Shown here: piece after piece, positions 24,958-33,341 of the stretch | Layout of the letters: each line of letters begins with the position of its first letter | Numbering within the stretch: position 1 is the first letter of the stretch | Assembly: GCA_021325035.1 (NCBI GenBank) | Contig: JAJPHW010000032.1 | Span: forward strand, 1-54,157 | DNA: 54,157 nucleotides | Source of the DNA: Terriglobia bacterium | GTDB lineage: Bacteria; Acidobacteriota; Terriglobia; Terriglobales; Acidobacteriaceae | Direction: 5' to 3' | Notes under the pieces: model-generated | Database searches by the model: none | Seen by the model: only the letters and a program-made list of their open reading frames with translations | Told to the model about the DNA's origin: nothing | Position numbers and translations under genes: made by a program

Positions 24958-26268
24958 ATGGCAATAAAAACGTACGGCTCGATGGCGGTGGATTGGGAGC
25001 AGCGGATTGATTTTGATCGTTTGCGGCGCGAGCGCTTGGCGCGTGCAAAATCATTGCTGGCTGAATCGGAAATGGGTGCTCTGCTCTGCTTTGACATGAA
25101 TAACGTGCGTTACCTGACCGCCACGCACATCGGCACATGGGCACAAGACAAAGCCAACCGCTTCACCCTGCTTCCTCAAAATGACGAGCCCATTTTGTGG
25201 GATTTTGGTTCGGCGGCCAAGCATCATCAACTGCATTGTCCCTGGCTGGGCGAACGTTCGCGCCCAGGAATTTCCATGTTGCGCGGGGCAATGTCTCCCG
25301 AGATGGGACGGGCCGAAGATGTTGCGAAAAAAATTCGCGTTGAACTCGAGATGCGCGGTCTGCACAAAGAGCCGGTCGGCATTGACATCATTGAACTTCC
25401 AGTTCTGTTCGCGTTGCAAAAAGAAGGCATTGAGGTTGTTGACGGGCAGCAATTGATGTCGGAAGCGAGGCTGATCAAAACGCAGGATGAAATTTCTCTA
25501 CTAACACACTCTGCGATGATGGTGGACGCTGCTTACGACGAACTTTATCGAGCCATGAAGCCGGGCATGCGAGAGAACGAAGCTGTTGGCTTGGTGAGCA
25601 AAGTTCTCTACGATCTTGGTTCAGAATACGTCGAAGCCGTGAACGCAATTTCCGGCGAGCGCTGCAATCCTCACCCGCACGTATTTTCTGATCGTGTGTT
25701 GCGGCCGGGCGACCCTGTCTATTACGACATTCTCCATTCCTACATGGGCTACCGCACTTGCTACTACCGCTGTTTCACCATTGGCTACGGCACGCACGCG
25801 ATGGTAGATGCCTACAAGCGCTGTCGAGATTATCTTGACGCCGCGATTGAATTAGTTCGTCCTGGTCGCACGACCGCAGAAATCGCGGCGGTTTGGCCGA
25901 AGGCTACTGACTTCGGTTTCCCCAACGAAGAAGCAGCGTTCGCGCTGCAGTACGGCCATGGCATCGGTTTGGCGATATGGGAAAAACCGGTCATCAGCCG
26001 GTTGGTTTCATTCGAACATGAAACCGAAATCAAGCCCGGCATGGTGTTTGCGCTGGAAACTTTCTGGCCTTCCACCGACGGATGGAGCGCGGCCCGCATT
26101 GAGGAAGAAATCGTCGTTACTCAAACCGGCCACGAAGTTATCACCCGTTTTCCTGCCGATAAATTGATGGTCGCAGGTGCGCATTACGTCACCGTCGAAG
26201 GACCACTGCCCACTACGCGCGAGAGCGAATCAACGCCAAGTAAGCATGTGAAAGAAATGATCGCATAG
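24958..26268 (+). CDS. M24 (pita-bread) hydrolase-like protein with altered metal site
   Basis: This 436-residue protein has the creatinase/prolidase-like N-terminal domain (LCFDMNNVRYLTATHIG) and the M24 catalytic fold. Four of the five metal ligands are visible: Asp257 (YYDILHSY), His334 (YGHGIG), Glu367 (ALETFW) and Glu382 (ARIEEE). The second Asp, normally in GYxxDxxR, is replaced by Cys268 (GYRTCYYR). It is therefore unlikely to be an ordinary dimetal Xaa-Pro peptidase. M24 relatives with other jobs include creatinase, ectoine hydrolase (DoeA) and DMSP lyase (DddP). Its place between E1 beta and E2 suggests that it opens or cleaves the pathway substrate. That is inference. Confidence 0.82.
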   Translation: MAIKTYGSMAVDWEQRIDFDRLRRERLARAKSLLAESEMGALLCFDMNNVRYLTATHIGTWAQDKANRFTLLPQNDEPILWDFGSAAKHHQLHCPWLGERSRPGISMLRGAMSPEMGRAEDVAKKIRVELEMRGLHKEPVGIDIIELPVLFALQKEGIEVVDGQQLMSEARLIKTQDEISLLTHSAMMVDAAYDELYRAMKPGMRENEAVGLVSKVLYDLGSEYVEAVNAISGERCNPHPHVFSDRVLRPGDPVYYDILHSYMGYRTCYYRCFTIGYGTHAMVDAYKRCRDYLDAAIELVRPGRTTAEIAAVWPKATDFGFPNEEAAFALQYGHGIGLAIWEKPVISRLVSFEHETEIKPGMVFALETFWPSTDGWSAARIEEEIVVTQTGHEVITRFPADKLMVAGAHYVTVEGPLPTTRESESTPSKHVKEMIA

Positions 26269-26303
26269 AGTGCTAAGACTGAAAAAGTGGGAACGAGATA
26301 AAA

Positions 26304-27488
26304 ATGGCAATCAGTATTGTGATGCCCGCCCTTGAAATGGGCCAGGAAACTGGAAAGCTCGTCAGTTGGCGGAAGAAAGAAGGTGACAAGGTCGCCAAGA
26401 ACGAAATTCTGTTTGAAGTCGAGACTGATAAAGCTGTGCTCGAAGTCGAAGCTCTTGGCGAAGGCTTTCTCGCCGGCATCACTGCAAAAGAAGGGGATGT
26501 AGTCGCGGTAGGCAAAACCATCGCATGGTTGGTTGCTCCGGGAGAGGTTGCGCCGAAGGAAAGTTCCTCATCTGCTCCCGTTCCAGAATCGAAATCGATA
26601 CCAGCAACAAAGAATCTCACTCCCATTTCAGCATCTTCAACTGGAACTGCGAAGATTTCTCCCAAAGCTCGACGACTCGCGAAAGAGCATGGCATAGACC
26701 TGGGAAGTGTGCGCGGGACGGGCGCCGAAGGCGAAATCCTTGCGTCAGATATTCAAGCTGCTATTGATGCTGGCAACGCGACATCTTCTAATACCACAAC
26801 AGCAACGACGTCGGCTTCCAACGCTGTTTCGCGAATCATGGCCGAGCGCACCACGCAAGCGTGGACAACTGTTCCACATTTCTTTCTGGTCCGCGAAGTT
26901 GACGCAAGTGCATTGGTAAAAGCCCGTGAGAACTTGCGCGCGAATGTAGAGAAAAAGAATGGAGCGAAGCTTACGCACACAGACCTTCTTGTTGGTTTGG
27001 TAGCACGAACACTGCGAAAGCATCCCAGAATGAACGCCAGTTGGAGCGGCGACGGCGTGCGCGAAAACACCGATATCAATGTATCCATTGCAATGGCGGT
27101 GAATGGCGGCGTAGTGGCTGCGGTAATTTCAAACGCTGACGCGAAAGATCTCACGGCTATTGCCAGCCAGCGCGTTGAACTGACTGAACGCGCTCGTTCC
27201 GGCAAGCTTCGTCCCGTGGATATCTCCGGCGGCACATTTACAATCAGCAACCTCGGTATGTATCAAGTGGATGCTTTTATTGCCATCATTACGCCCCCGC
27301 AAGCCGCGATTCTTGCGGTTGGCAGCATTGCTGACCGGGTCGTCGCCGTAAGCGGGAGACCGGAAATCCGTTCTATGATGACTCTGACGCTCTCAAGCGA
27401 TCATCGCGTTGTGGATGGCGCGCAAGCTGCTCTCTTTCTTCAAGATCTCGCAGCAGCCATTGCAGAGCCTGAGAAATCTCTCTCATAA
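26304..27488 (+). CDS. 2-oxoacid dehydrogenase E2 (lipoyl acyltransferase)
   Basis: This 394-residue E2 has one lipoyl domain (lipoyl Lys43 in VETDKAVLEV) and a Ser/Ala/Pro-rich linker. A peripheral-subunit-binding domain (about 117-155, ISPKARRLAKEHG) follows. The catalytic acyltransferase domain carries His367 and Asp371 in SSDHRVVDG. It transfers the acyl group made by E1 to CoA. No lipoamide dehydrogenase (E3) lies in the window, so E3 must come from elsewhere. It is the last gene of the operon that starts at 19888. Confidence 0.94.
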   Translation: MAISIVMPALEMGQETGKLVSWRKKEGDKVAKNEILFEVETDKAVLEVEALGEGFLAGITAKEGDVVAVGKTIAWLVAPGEVAPKESSSSAPVPESKSIPATKNLTPISASSTGTAKISPKARRLAKEHGIDLGSVRGTGAEGEILASDIQAAIDAGNATSSNTTTATTSASNAVSRIMAERTTQAWTTVPHFFLVREVDASALVKARENLRANVEKKNGAKLTHTDLLVGLVARTLRKHPRMNASWSGDGVRENTDINVSIAMAVNGGVVAAVISNADAKDLTAIASQRVELTERARSGKLRPVDISGGTFTISNLGMYQVDAFIAIITPPQAAILAVGSIADRVVAVSGRPEIRSMMTLTLSSDHRVVDGAQAALFLQDLAAAIAEPEKSLS

Positions 27489-27580
27489 AGATTGCCATTC
27501 GTATTCATTCATCTCCAGCCTGTCCCGGGGATGTAAATTAATTGTCACTTTTCGTTGATCCATGATGTCAAGTCGTCTAT

Positions 27581-27627
27581 TTGGTATAGGTTAGTGATGC
27601 TGGCCTGTGCCAGAAAGGCAGGCCCGG
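27581..27627 (+). promoter_or_regulatory. Possible promoter element and leader hairpin before the response regulator
   Basis: TTGGTATAGGT (27581-27591) is identical to the -10/operator stretch at 19823-19833. It contains the -10-like TATAGG, but I see no good -35 at the right distance. A short hairpin follows: GGCC-tg-TGCC, loop AGAAA, then GGCAGGCC, at about 27602-27624. No T-tract is present, so it is a leader structure rather than a terminator. The 149-bp gap may separate the catabolic operon from the two-component genes. Confidence 0.3.
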
Positions 27628-27637
27628 AGAGCGGGAC

Positions 27638-28363
27638 ATGCTAACCACTACAAATCAAGTTACCAGCGAATATACAATGGCCGCGATGCAGCGAATACTT
27701 GTGATCGAAGACGACAGCCGGGTGCAAAAGGCCCTCAAGCGTTTGTTTGAATCCGAGGGCTTCGTTGTAGATATTGCTTCGAATGGATTAGCAGGGCTCG
27801 AATCTTTTCGCACCATGCAACCCGCTGCCGTGGTTTTGGACTTGCGTCTTCCAGGGATGGCGGGGCCAGATGTTTGCCGCGAGATCAAACAAACTGCGCC
27901 ACATTTGCCCATCATTATTTTGAGCGCCAAGACGGATGTTTCCGACAAAGTATTGTTGTTGGAACTGGGCGCTGACGATTACGTAACCAAGCCGTTCAGT
28001 CCACGGGAACTGATGGCGCGAGTGAGTTCCGCCGTGCGACGTTCGGGCCGGACGAAGCCGAGCAAGACTTTCAGTTTCAGCGATGTGAACGTGGATTTCG
28101 CCAAAATGGAACTGCGGAAGGCGGGTCAATTAATTTCGTTGACCGCGCAGGAATTTAAAGTGCTGAAGTTCATGACGCAGAATGCGGAACGGGTGATATC
28201 GCGGGATGAGTTACTGAACGAAGTATGGGGATATCAGAATTACCCCTCTACGCGTACGGTGGATAATCACATTCTCAAGTTGCGTCAGAAGCTGGAGAAA
28301 GATCCGGCGAATCCGGAGCATTTTCGTACGGTGCACAGCGCCGGGTATAAATTTGTACCTTAA
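27638..28363 (+). CDS. OmpR-family response regulator
   Basis: This protein has up to 241 residues. The receiver domain (IEDDSRVQKALKRLF; phosphoacceptor in AVVLDLRLPGM; lysine in DDYVTKPFSP) is followed by an OmpR-type winged helix (LTAQEFKVLKFMTQN, RTVDNHILKLRQKLE). Methionines at 27677 and 27686 are alternative starts; 27686 (MQRILVIEDD) gives the usual N-terminus. The cognate kinase is the next gene, 52 bp away. The porin and copper-protein genes that follow are plausible targets. Confidence 0.9.
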   Translation: MLTTTNQVTSEYTMAAMQRILVIEDDSRVQKALKRLFESEGFVVDIASNGLAGLESFRTMQPAAVVLDLRLPGMAGPDVCREIKQTAPHLPIIILSAKTDVSDKVLLLELGADDYVTKPFSPRELMARVSSAVRRSGRTKPSKTFSFSDVNVDFAKMELRKAGQLISLTAQEFKVLKFMTQNAERVISRDELLNEVWGYQNYPSTRTVDNHILKLRQKLEKDPANPEHFRTVHSAGYKFVP

Positions 28364-28430
28364 GCTGAAAGATTCAGAGTTCGAAGCCGAGATTTTGCGT
28401 TCCCCCGCGCATTGAATGCCAAGGGATATC

Positions 28431-30191
28431 ATGGCGATGTCTTCTCTACGATTACAGACTAAATTTCTGCTGACGGTCATGCTCGTGACCTTCAGTCTCA
28501 CTGCGACGACATTACTGGTCGTGCGTCATAGTGTGCAGCAGAAAGTTCGCCAGGAAATCTTTCGCGATTTGGAAAACTCAGTCCTGACTTTTCAGAATTT
28601 CCAGCGACAGCGCCAAGCCGCATTTTCGGAGTCCGCAGAATTATTGGCTGATCTGCCAAATGTACGTGCGCTCATGACCACGCGCGACGCTTCTACAATT
28701 CAGGATGCATCGCAGAGTATCTGGCATTTGGCGCGGACCGATCTCCTCGTGCTGGCCGATCCTTCCGCGAAAATTATGGCGCTACATGCCAGCGCTCCGG
28801 GTCTAACGCCCGATGCAGTACACGATTTTTTGACCCAATCGCTGCGCCCCAATGAATCGCGCCATTGGTGGTACGAAAACGGGCATCTCTACGAAGTCTT
28901 CGTACAACCGATTTATTTCGGTGATCCGTCCGACGAGCGCCAACTCGGCTATCTCGCCCTCGGTTACGAAGTGAATAACCGGATCGCGGAAGAGATAAGC
29001 CGGGTTTCCGCAAGCCAGGTTGCTTTCACATATCAAGGAAAAATTGTGACCAGCACATTGCCTGCCCCTCGTCAGAATGAATTGCTGGCTTCGGGATTTC
29101 TGGGTCTATTGTCTGATCAACCCGGCCAGATTCGTCTTGGGGATGAAAGCTATCTCGCGACTTCAGTAGATTTGTCGCCGGAATTTGTGGGTGCAGTGCA
29201 TCTTACCGTACTGAAGTCTCTCGACCAAGAAACACAATTCCTCAACAATCTTAACCACGAGCTTTTAGCTCTCGGGTTGGTCGCAGTTCTCGGTGGCAGC
29301 CTTGTCGTGTTCCTAATTTCCAAAACTTTTACCCGGCCGCTGGAGCGGCTAGTCGCAGGTGTGCGCGCGCTGGAACAGGGCAATTTCTCTTATCCGCTCG
29401 CGCCGCATGGACATGATGAAGTAGCGGAAGTGACCGTTGCTTTTGATGGCATGAGGCGAAGCCTGCAAAAAACCCAGCGCGAATTGATGGACGCGGAGCG
29501 GCTCGCAACGATTGGGCGCATGGCCAGCTCTATTTCCCATGATTTGCGCCATTCTCTTGCCGCCATTGTGGCCAACGCTGAATTTCTCTGCGAGAGCGAT
29601 CTGACGTCGGCACAGAGAGAGGAGTTGTATCAGGAAGTGCGGGTCGCGGTGAATCAAATGACGGATTTGATTGAAGCGCTCCTCGAATTTTCGCGCACCC
29701 GAGAATCACTGCGTCCCGCTTTCGGCAGCGTGCAGCAAATTCTGCAACGCATGGTTCAGGTGGTAAAGGCGCATCCTGATTTCCACGATGTCCAAATCGA
29801 TTTGATCTGCGAGGCCAGCGGCGAGGGCTGGTTTGACGCGAAACGATTAGAACGCGTGTTCCAGAATTTATTGTTGAATGCCTGCGAGGCAGTGCCACGG
29901 CAAGGAGGTCGAATTGTTGTCCACTTGTGTCAAATTGCCGACAGTATAGAGGTTCAAATTGCCGACAACGGGCATGGCATCTCAGAATCCGTACGGAACA
30001 CCCTTTTTGAGCCATTCGTTAGTTGTGACAAAGAAAACGGCACTGGATTGGGCCTGACTGTCGTGCAAAAAATCGTGCAAGACCACGGCGGCGAAATTAT
30101 CGTGGAAAGTACGTCGAGCGCAGGCACGGTGTTCAAGCTGAAACTGCCGCTGCATTTTCCTGCGGAGAAGGCTCTTTCCGTGAGCGGCTGA
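28431..30191 (+). CDS. Membrane sensor histidine kinase (periplasmic sensor, HAMP)
   Basis: This is a kinase of about 586 residues. One N-terminal membrane helix precedes a periplasmic domain of about 240 residues that looks like a dCache/single-Cache sensor. A second helix (ALGLVAVLGGSLVVFLISK) and a HAMP domain follow. The H box is ISHDLRHSLAAIV, an unusual ending because most kinases have Arg-x-Pro there. The kinase boxes are LLLNACEAVP, DNGHGIS and GTGLGLTVVQKI. In-frame starts are 28416, 28431 and 28437; GGGA at 28423-28426 favours one of the last two. It pairs with the regulator just upstream. Confidence 0.9.
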   Translation: MAMSSLRLQTKFLLTVMLVTFSLTATTLLVVRHSVQQKVRQEIFRDLENSVLTFQNFQRQRQAAFSESAELLADLPNVRALMTTRDASTIQDASQSIWHLARTDLLVLADPSAKIMALHASAPGLTPDAVHDFLTQSLRPNESRHWWYENGHLYEVFVQPIYFGDPSDERQLGYLALGYEVNNRIAEEISRVSASQVAFTYQGKIVTSTLPAPRQNELLASGFLGLLSDQPGQIRLGDESYLATSVDLSPEFVGAVHLTVLKSLDQETQFLNNLNHELLALGLVAVLGGSLVVFLISKTFTRPLERLVAGVRALEQGNFSYPLAPHGHDEVAEVTVAFDGMRRSLQKTQRELMDAERLATIGRMASSISHDLRHSLAAIVANAEFLCESDLTSAQREELYQEVRVAVNQMTDLIEALLEFSRTRESLRPAFGSVQQILQRMVQVVKAHPDFHDVQIDLICEASGEGWFDAKRLERVFQNLLLNACEAVPRQGGRIVVHLCQIADSIEVQIADNGHGISESVRNTLFEPFVSCDKENGTGLGLTVVQKIVQDHGGEIIVESTSSAGTVFKLKLPLHFPAEKALSVSG

Positions 30192-30286
30192 GATTGCAGG
30201 TACAATTTACCCGCTTGGGTTATTTTCTGTCGGCGGCGCAGTACGGACCGCCCAACCCGTAACGAACTTGAAGTGGGGAGATTTCT

Positions 30287-31855
30287 ATGCGCTGGATTTC
30301 CGTTTATCCGCGGATGTGGTTTTATTTTGCTCTGATGCTGAGTTTTGTTCTGAGTTCGACCGCACAAGTTTCACAAACACCAAGCGCCAGCAATAGCAAT
30401 GAGGCGCTTACGGATACAGTGCGACAACTTCAAGAACAGGTGCAAGAACTACGCAAGACGGTACAAACCATGCAATCGGAAGCGGCGCAATATCGTCAGG
30501 AAACCATCGAGTTGAAACAGGAACTCGATGCGACGCGGTCTCAGCAGACGGCGGACAATTCATCAACGGCAGATGGATCATCCGTGCATCTGGTCGCTGA
30601 TAGTGATCGCAGCGCTCAGAGTGGAAAAGACGATGATCGCAAAGCTCGCCTCGATGAAGAGTATCAGCTCCTCTCCGGCAAGATAGATGATCAATATCAG
30701 ACCAAAGTTGAGAGCTGGTCGAAATACCGTGTTCGCTTTTCCGGAATCGTCCTCTTCAATCTATTCAGCAATATAGGTACTGTGGACAATATCGATATCC
30801 CCAGCCTCGCGATGTACACGCCCCCAGGAACGTCAGGTGGAAGTTTCGGAGCGAGCCTACGGCAATCACAGTTGGGTTTTGCCGTGACTGGGCCGACTTT
30901 TGCCGGAGCACGTACAAGCGCTGACATCCGGTTTGATTTTGGCGGAGGGTTTAGTGGGGTTCCGAATGGCACAAACTACGGTTTGGCATGGCTGCGAACA
31001 GGTACGGCAAGATTGGATTGGACCAATACTTCCGTGGTGGTTGGTCAGGACGCATTGTTCTTTTCACCAAATTCGCCTACATCCTTTGCCGCTCAATCAA
31101 TTCCTACGCTCGCCTATGCGGGCAATTTATGGAGTTGGACACCCCAAGCCCGGATTGAACATCGTTTTGCTCTGGCCGATGATTCAACTTTGGTAGCGCA
31201 GGCCGGTATTCTCGACAATTTGAGTGGGAGTATCCCGTCCAACTCGACTTATCGGTCTCCGGATCCCGGGGAGTCTTCCCGCCAGCCTGCTTATGCGACG
31301 AGACTGGCATGGACGAAAACAATTTTTGGGCAGCCGTTTGTAATCGGGGGCGGCGCATATTATGGACGGCAGAATTATGGTTTCAGCCGCAATGTAGATG
31401 GTTGGGCAGCTATGACTGACTTCAATTTTCCGTTGCACCGCATGTTTGCGCTTTCCGGCAAGTTCTATCGCGGCAAAGCAGTTGGGGGATTGAGCGGGGG
31501 GCTAGGCACAAGTATTGTTGCCAGCGGCGATCTGGCACAACCATCCAGCATGGTTTATCCCGTGAACTCGACCGGCGGGTGGATACAACTCAAATTTCAG
31601 CCGCGCTCCACGCTCGAGTTCAATGCGGCTTATGGGGAAGATAATCCGTTTGCTGCTGACCTGCGCTATTTTCCAAATGGCGGTGTCTATGGCGTTTATC
31701 TAGGACGTAACCAGGGCACCATCGCCAACGTAATTTATAGGCCGAAAAGCGATCTTCTATTTTCTGCCGAATATCACTATTTGAAAACGTACTCGATTTT
31801 CCCATTCGACTACAGTGCGAGCCAGTTTAATCTCATCATGGGAGTTTTATTCTGA
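30287..31855 (+). CDS. Coiled-coil outer-membrane porin (DcaP-like)
   Basis: This 522-residue exported protein has a signal peptide (FYFALMLSFVLSSTAQ). A heptad-rich coiled coil covers about residues 40-90 (LQEQVQELRKTVQTMQSEAA), with an acidic linker. A beta-barrel starts near residue 145 (YRVRFSGIVLFNLFS) and ends in IMGVLF. The layout (N-terminal coiled coil, trimeric barrel) is that of DcaP-like porins for organic anions. The substrate is not evident. GGGGAG precedes the ATG at a good distance. It follows the sensor kinase by 95 bp and precedes the copper-type protein by 23 bp. Confidence 0.78.
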   Translation: MRWISVYPRMWFYFALMLSFVLSSTAQVSQTPSASNSNEALTDTVRQLQEQVQELRKTVQTMQSEAAQYRQETIELKQELDATRSQQTADNSSTADGSSVHLVADSDRSAQSGKDDDRKARLDEEYQLLSGKIDDQYQTKVESWSKYRVRFSGIVLFNLFSNIGTVDNIDIPSLAMYTPPGTSGGSFGASLRQSQLGFAVTGPTFAGARTSADIRFDFGGGFSGVPNGTNYGLAWLRTGTARLDWTNTSVVVGQDALFFSPNSPTSFAAQSIPTLAYAGNLWSWTPQARIEHRFALADDSTLVAQAGILDNLSGSIPSNSTYRSPDPGESSRQPAYATRLAWTKTIFGQPFVIGGGAYYGRQNYGFSRNVDGWAAMTDFNFPLHRMFALSGKFYRGKAVGGLSGGLGTSIVASGDLAQPSSMVYPVNSTGGWIQLKFQPRSTLEFNAAYGEDNPFAADLRYFPNGGVYGVYLGRNQGTIANVIYRPKSDLLFSAEYHYLKTYSIFPFDYSASQFNLIMGVLF

Positions 31856-31878
31856 GCCGCGCACAGCAATTACGAAGA

Positions 31879-32583
31879 TTGAGTCGGTGTATCTCGGTGT
31901 TTCTATTGCTGGCACCGACTTGTCTGGCGCAAGACCTCACCGTAACCGGGCGTATCGAACTCAATCAGAACGGCAAGGTCCGACTGCATGACCAATCAAA
32001 TTCAGTGGTGTGGCTGACTCCTTTAACGCCGCTAGAAAATGATCCTCCGGCAAAAACCGACGACCACCCGCCTCTTCAGTTGGTGCAAAAGAATAAAAGC
32101 TTCGAGCCCCATGTATTAGTTGTTCCGGTGGGTGCGGCGGTCAGGTTTCCTAACCGCGACCCCTGGTTCCACAATGTTTTTTCTTTGTTCGACGGAAAGC
32201 GTTTCGATCTCGGTCTTTATGAAGCTGGCGAATCCCGGATTGTCCATTTCGACCGGCAGGGTATTAGCTATATTTTTTGCAACATCCATCCACAAATGAG
32301 CGCAGTGGTGATCGCGGTGAAAACTCCTTACTATGCGAAATCCGATCGCGACGGCAATTTTACGATTGCGCACGTTCCTCCCGGGCGCTATACCGCGCAT
32401 GTTTGGAGCGAACACGCCCTACCTGAGGCTCTTCAGTCAGAAACTCGTGATATTACGATTTCAGAGAACAATCATTCTTTGGGTGAAATTCGCATGTCGG
32501 CGAGCGGTGAAACCACCGCGCACAAGAATAAGTACGGCCGTGACTATGACCGCCAGGAACCGCCAGACCCTGCCTATCGCTAA
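31879..32583 (+). CDS. Periplasmic cupredoxin-like protein with carboxypeptidase-regulatory-like tail
   Basis: This protein of about 234 residues starts at a TTG. It has a short signal sequence (SVFLLLAPTCLAQ). The first domain has a complete type-1 copper set: His98 in PWFHNVFSL, then Cys134, His137 and Met140 in FCNIHPQM. Residues about 148-210 form a beta-sandwich tail (SDRDGNFTIAHVPPGRYTAHVW) like the carboxypeptidase regulatory domain. It resembles MauL-like/plastocyanin-type proteins that carry electrons in the periplasm. Its partner is unknown. It is the last gene after the porin. Confidence 0.8.
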   Translation: MSRCISVFLLLAPTCLAQDLTVTGRIELNQNGKVRLHDQSNSVVWLTPLTPLENDPPAKTDDHPPLQLVQKNKSFEPHVLVVPVGAAVRFPNRDPWFHNVFSLFDGKRFDLGLYEAGESRIVHFDRQGISYIFCNIHPQMSAVVIAVKTPYYAKSDRDGNFTIAHVPPGRYTAHVWSEHALPEALQSETRDITISENNHSLGEIRMSASGETTAHKNKYGRDYDRQEPPDPAYR

Positions 32584-32711
32584 CTTGTCGTTGAAGAACA
32601 CCCATCCAGATCGCTGTTTTGCCAAATAAGTAACTATAAATCAATAGGATACGAAGAATATTCAAAGTACATTCGTTTCATTTGTTAGCCTCCGATTGAG
32701 GCAGTTCGTCT

Positions 32712-32717
32712 TATAAT
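32712..32717 (+). promoter_or_regulatory. -10 element upstream of the ECF sigma gene
   Basis: TATAAT is a perfect -10 hexamer 25 bases before the GTG at 32742. The -35 region at the right distance is poor (CCTCCG). An inverted repeat GCCTC-cgatt-GAGGC (about 32689-32703) lies over it and could be a regulator site. GAGG at 32732-32735 is the ribosome-binding site for the GTG. Confidence 0.4.
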
Positions 32718-32741
32718 GTTGCGACCTCCTAGAGGCGCAAT

Positions 32742-33341
32742 GTGCGAATAGGGCCAAACAGTTCCGATAAGGCGAAGATGGAGCGCGAAGCTGTCCTGAA
32801 CCTCTCGCGAGTGTTCGGGTTCGAACAAACCGGGGACCAAAGGAAAAGCCAGGAACTGGAAGAGACCCTGGTTGAGTTGTATGCCAGCATGCGACCCTCC
32901 CTCATTGGATACGCCTACCAGGTTGTGGGTTCGACGGGCGACAGTGAAGATTTGGTGCAGGTAGCGTTCCTCAAGTTGTTTGATCACCTGAAGCGCAACG
33001 CAAAAATATTGAATGTACGGAGCTGGCTCTACCGCGTTGTGCACAACCTCGCGATTGACCACATTCGCCGCCGTGGAGCACACGACTCAGCGGTGGCTGG
33101 CTGGGTCGCCGAACGCACGATGGCGGAGCGCACGACTTCCGCCGAGAACGAACTGATCCAGCAGCAAAAAGTGGCCGATTGCATGGCCCTGCTGAATGAT
33201 CGCGAACGGCAATGTTTGACCTTGCGGGCCGAAGGATTGAGTTATCAGGAAGTAGGAGAAGTGTTGGGAATTAGCCACAAATCGGTAAGCGTTTATTTGG
33301 TGCGGGGACTGAAGAAAGTGCGGAGCGCAAAACAATCATGA
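32742..33341 (+). CDS. ECF-family RNA polymerase sigma factor
   Basis: This sigma factor has up to 199 residues. Region 2 reads YASMRPSLIGYAYQVVGS and SEDLVQVAFLKLF, with the -10-recognition helix RSWLYRVVHNLAIDHIRRR. Region 4 is an HTH in LNDRERQCLTLRAEGLSYQE. GTG 32742 has GAGG six bases ahead and ATG 32778 has AAGG five bases ahead, so both starts are workable. The stop overlaps the anti-sigma ATG by four bases. The pair is therefore coupled, and it probably controls the Oar receptor gene behind it. Confidence 0.93.
   Translation: MRIGPNSSDKAKMEREAVLNLSRVFGFEQTGDQRKSQELEETLVELYASMRPSLIGYAYQVVGSTGDSEDLVQVAFLKLFDHLKRNAKILNVRSWLYRVVHNLAIDHIRRRGAHDSAVAGWVAERTMAERTTSAENELIQQQKVADCMALLNDRERQCLTLRAEGLSYQEVGEVLGISHKSVSVYLVRGLKKVRSAKQS

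Noticed and set aside
24958-26268. Naming the M24 gene as DMSP lyase (dddP) or ectoine hydrolase (doeA)
   Set aside because: Both keep the second metal Asp as far as I know the families, and the other genes of either pathway are absent; only fold-level similarity is supported.
27602-27624. Hairpin after E2 as a terminator of the catabolic operon
   Set aside because: The stem is short and bulged, and no T-run follows, so read-through into the response regulator cannot be excluded.
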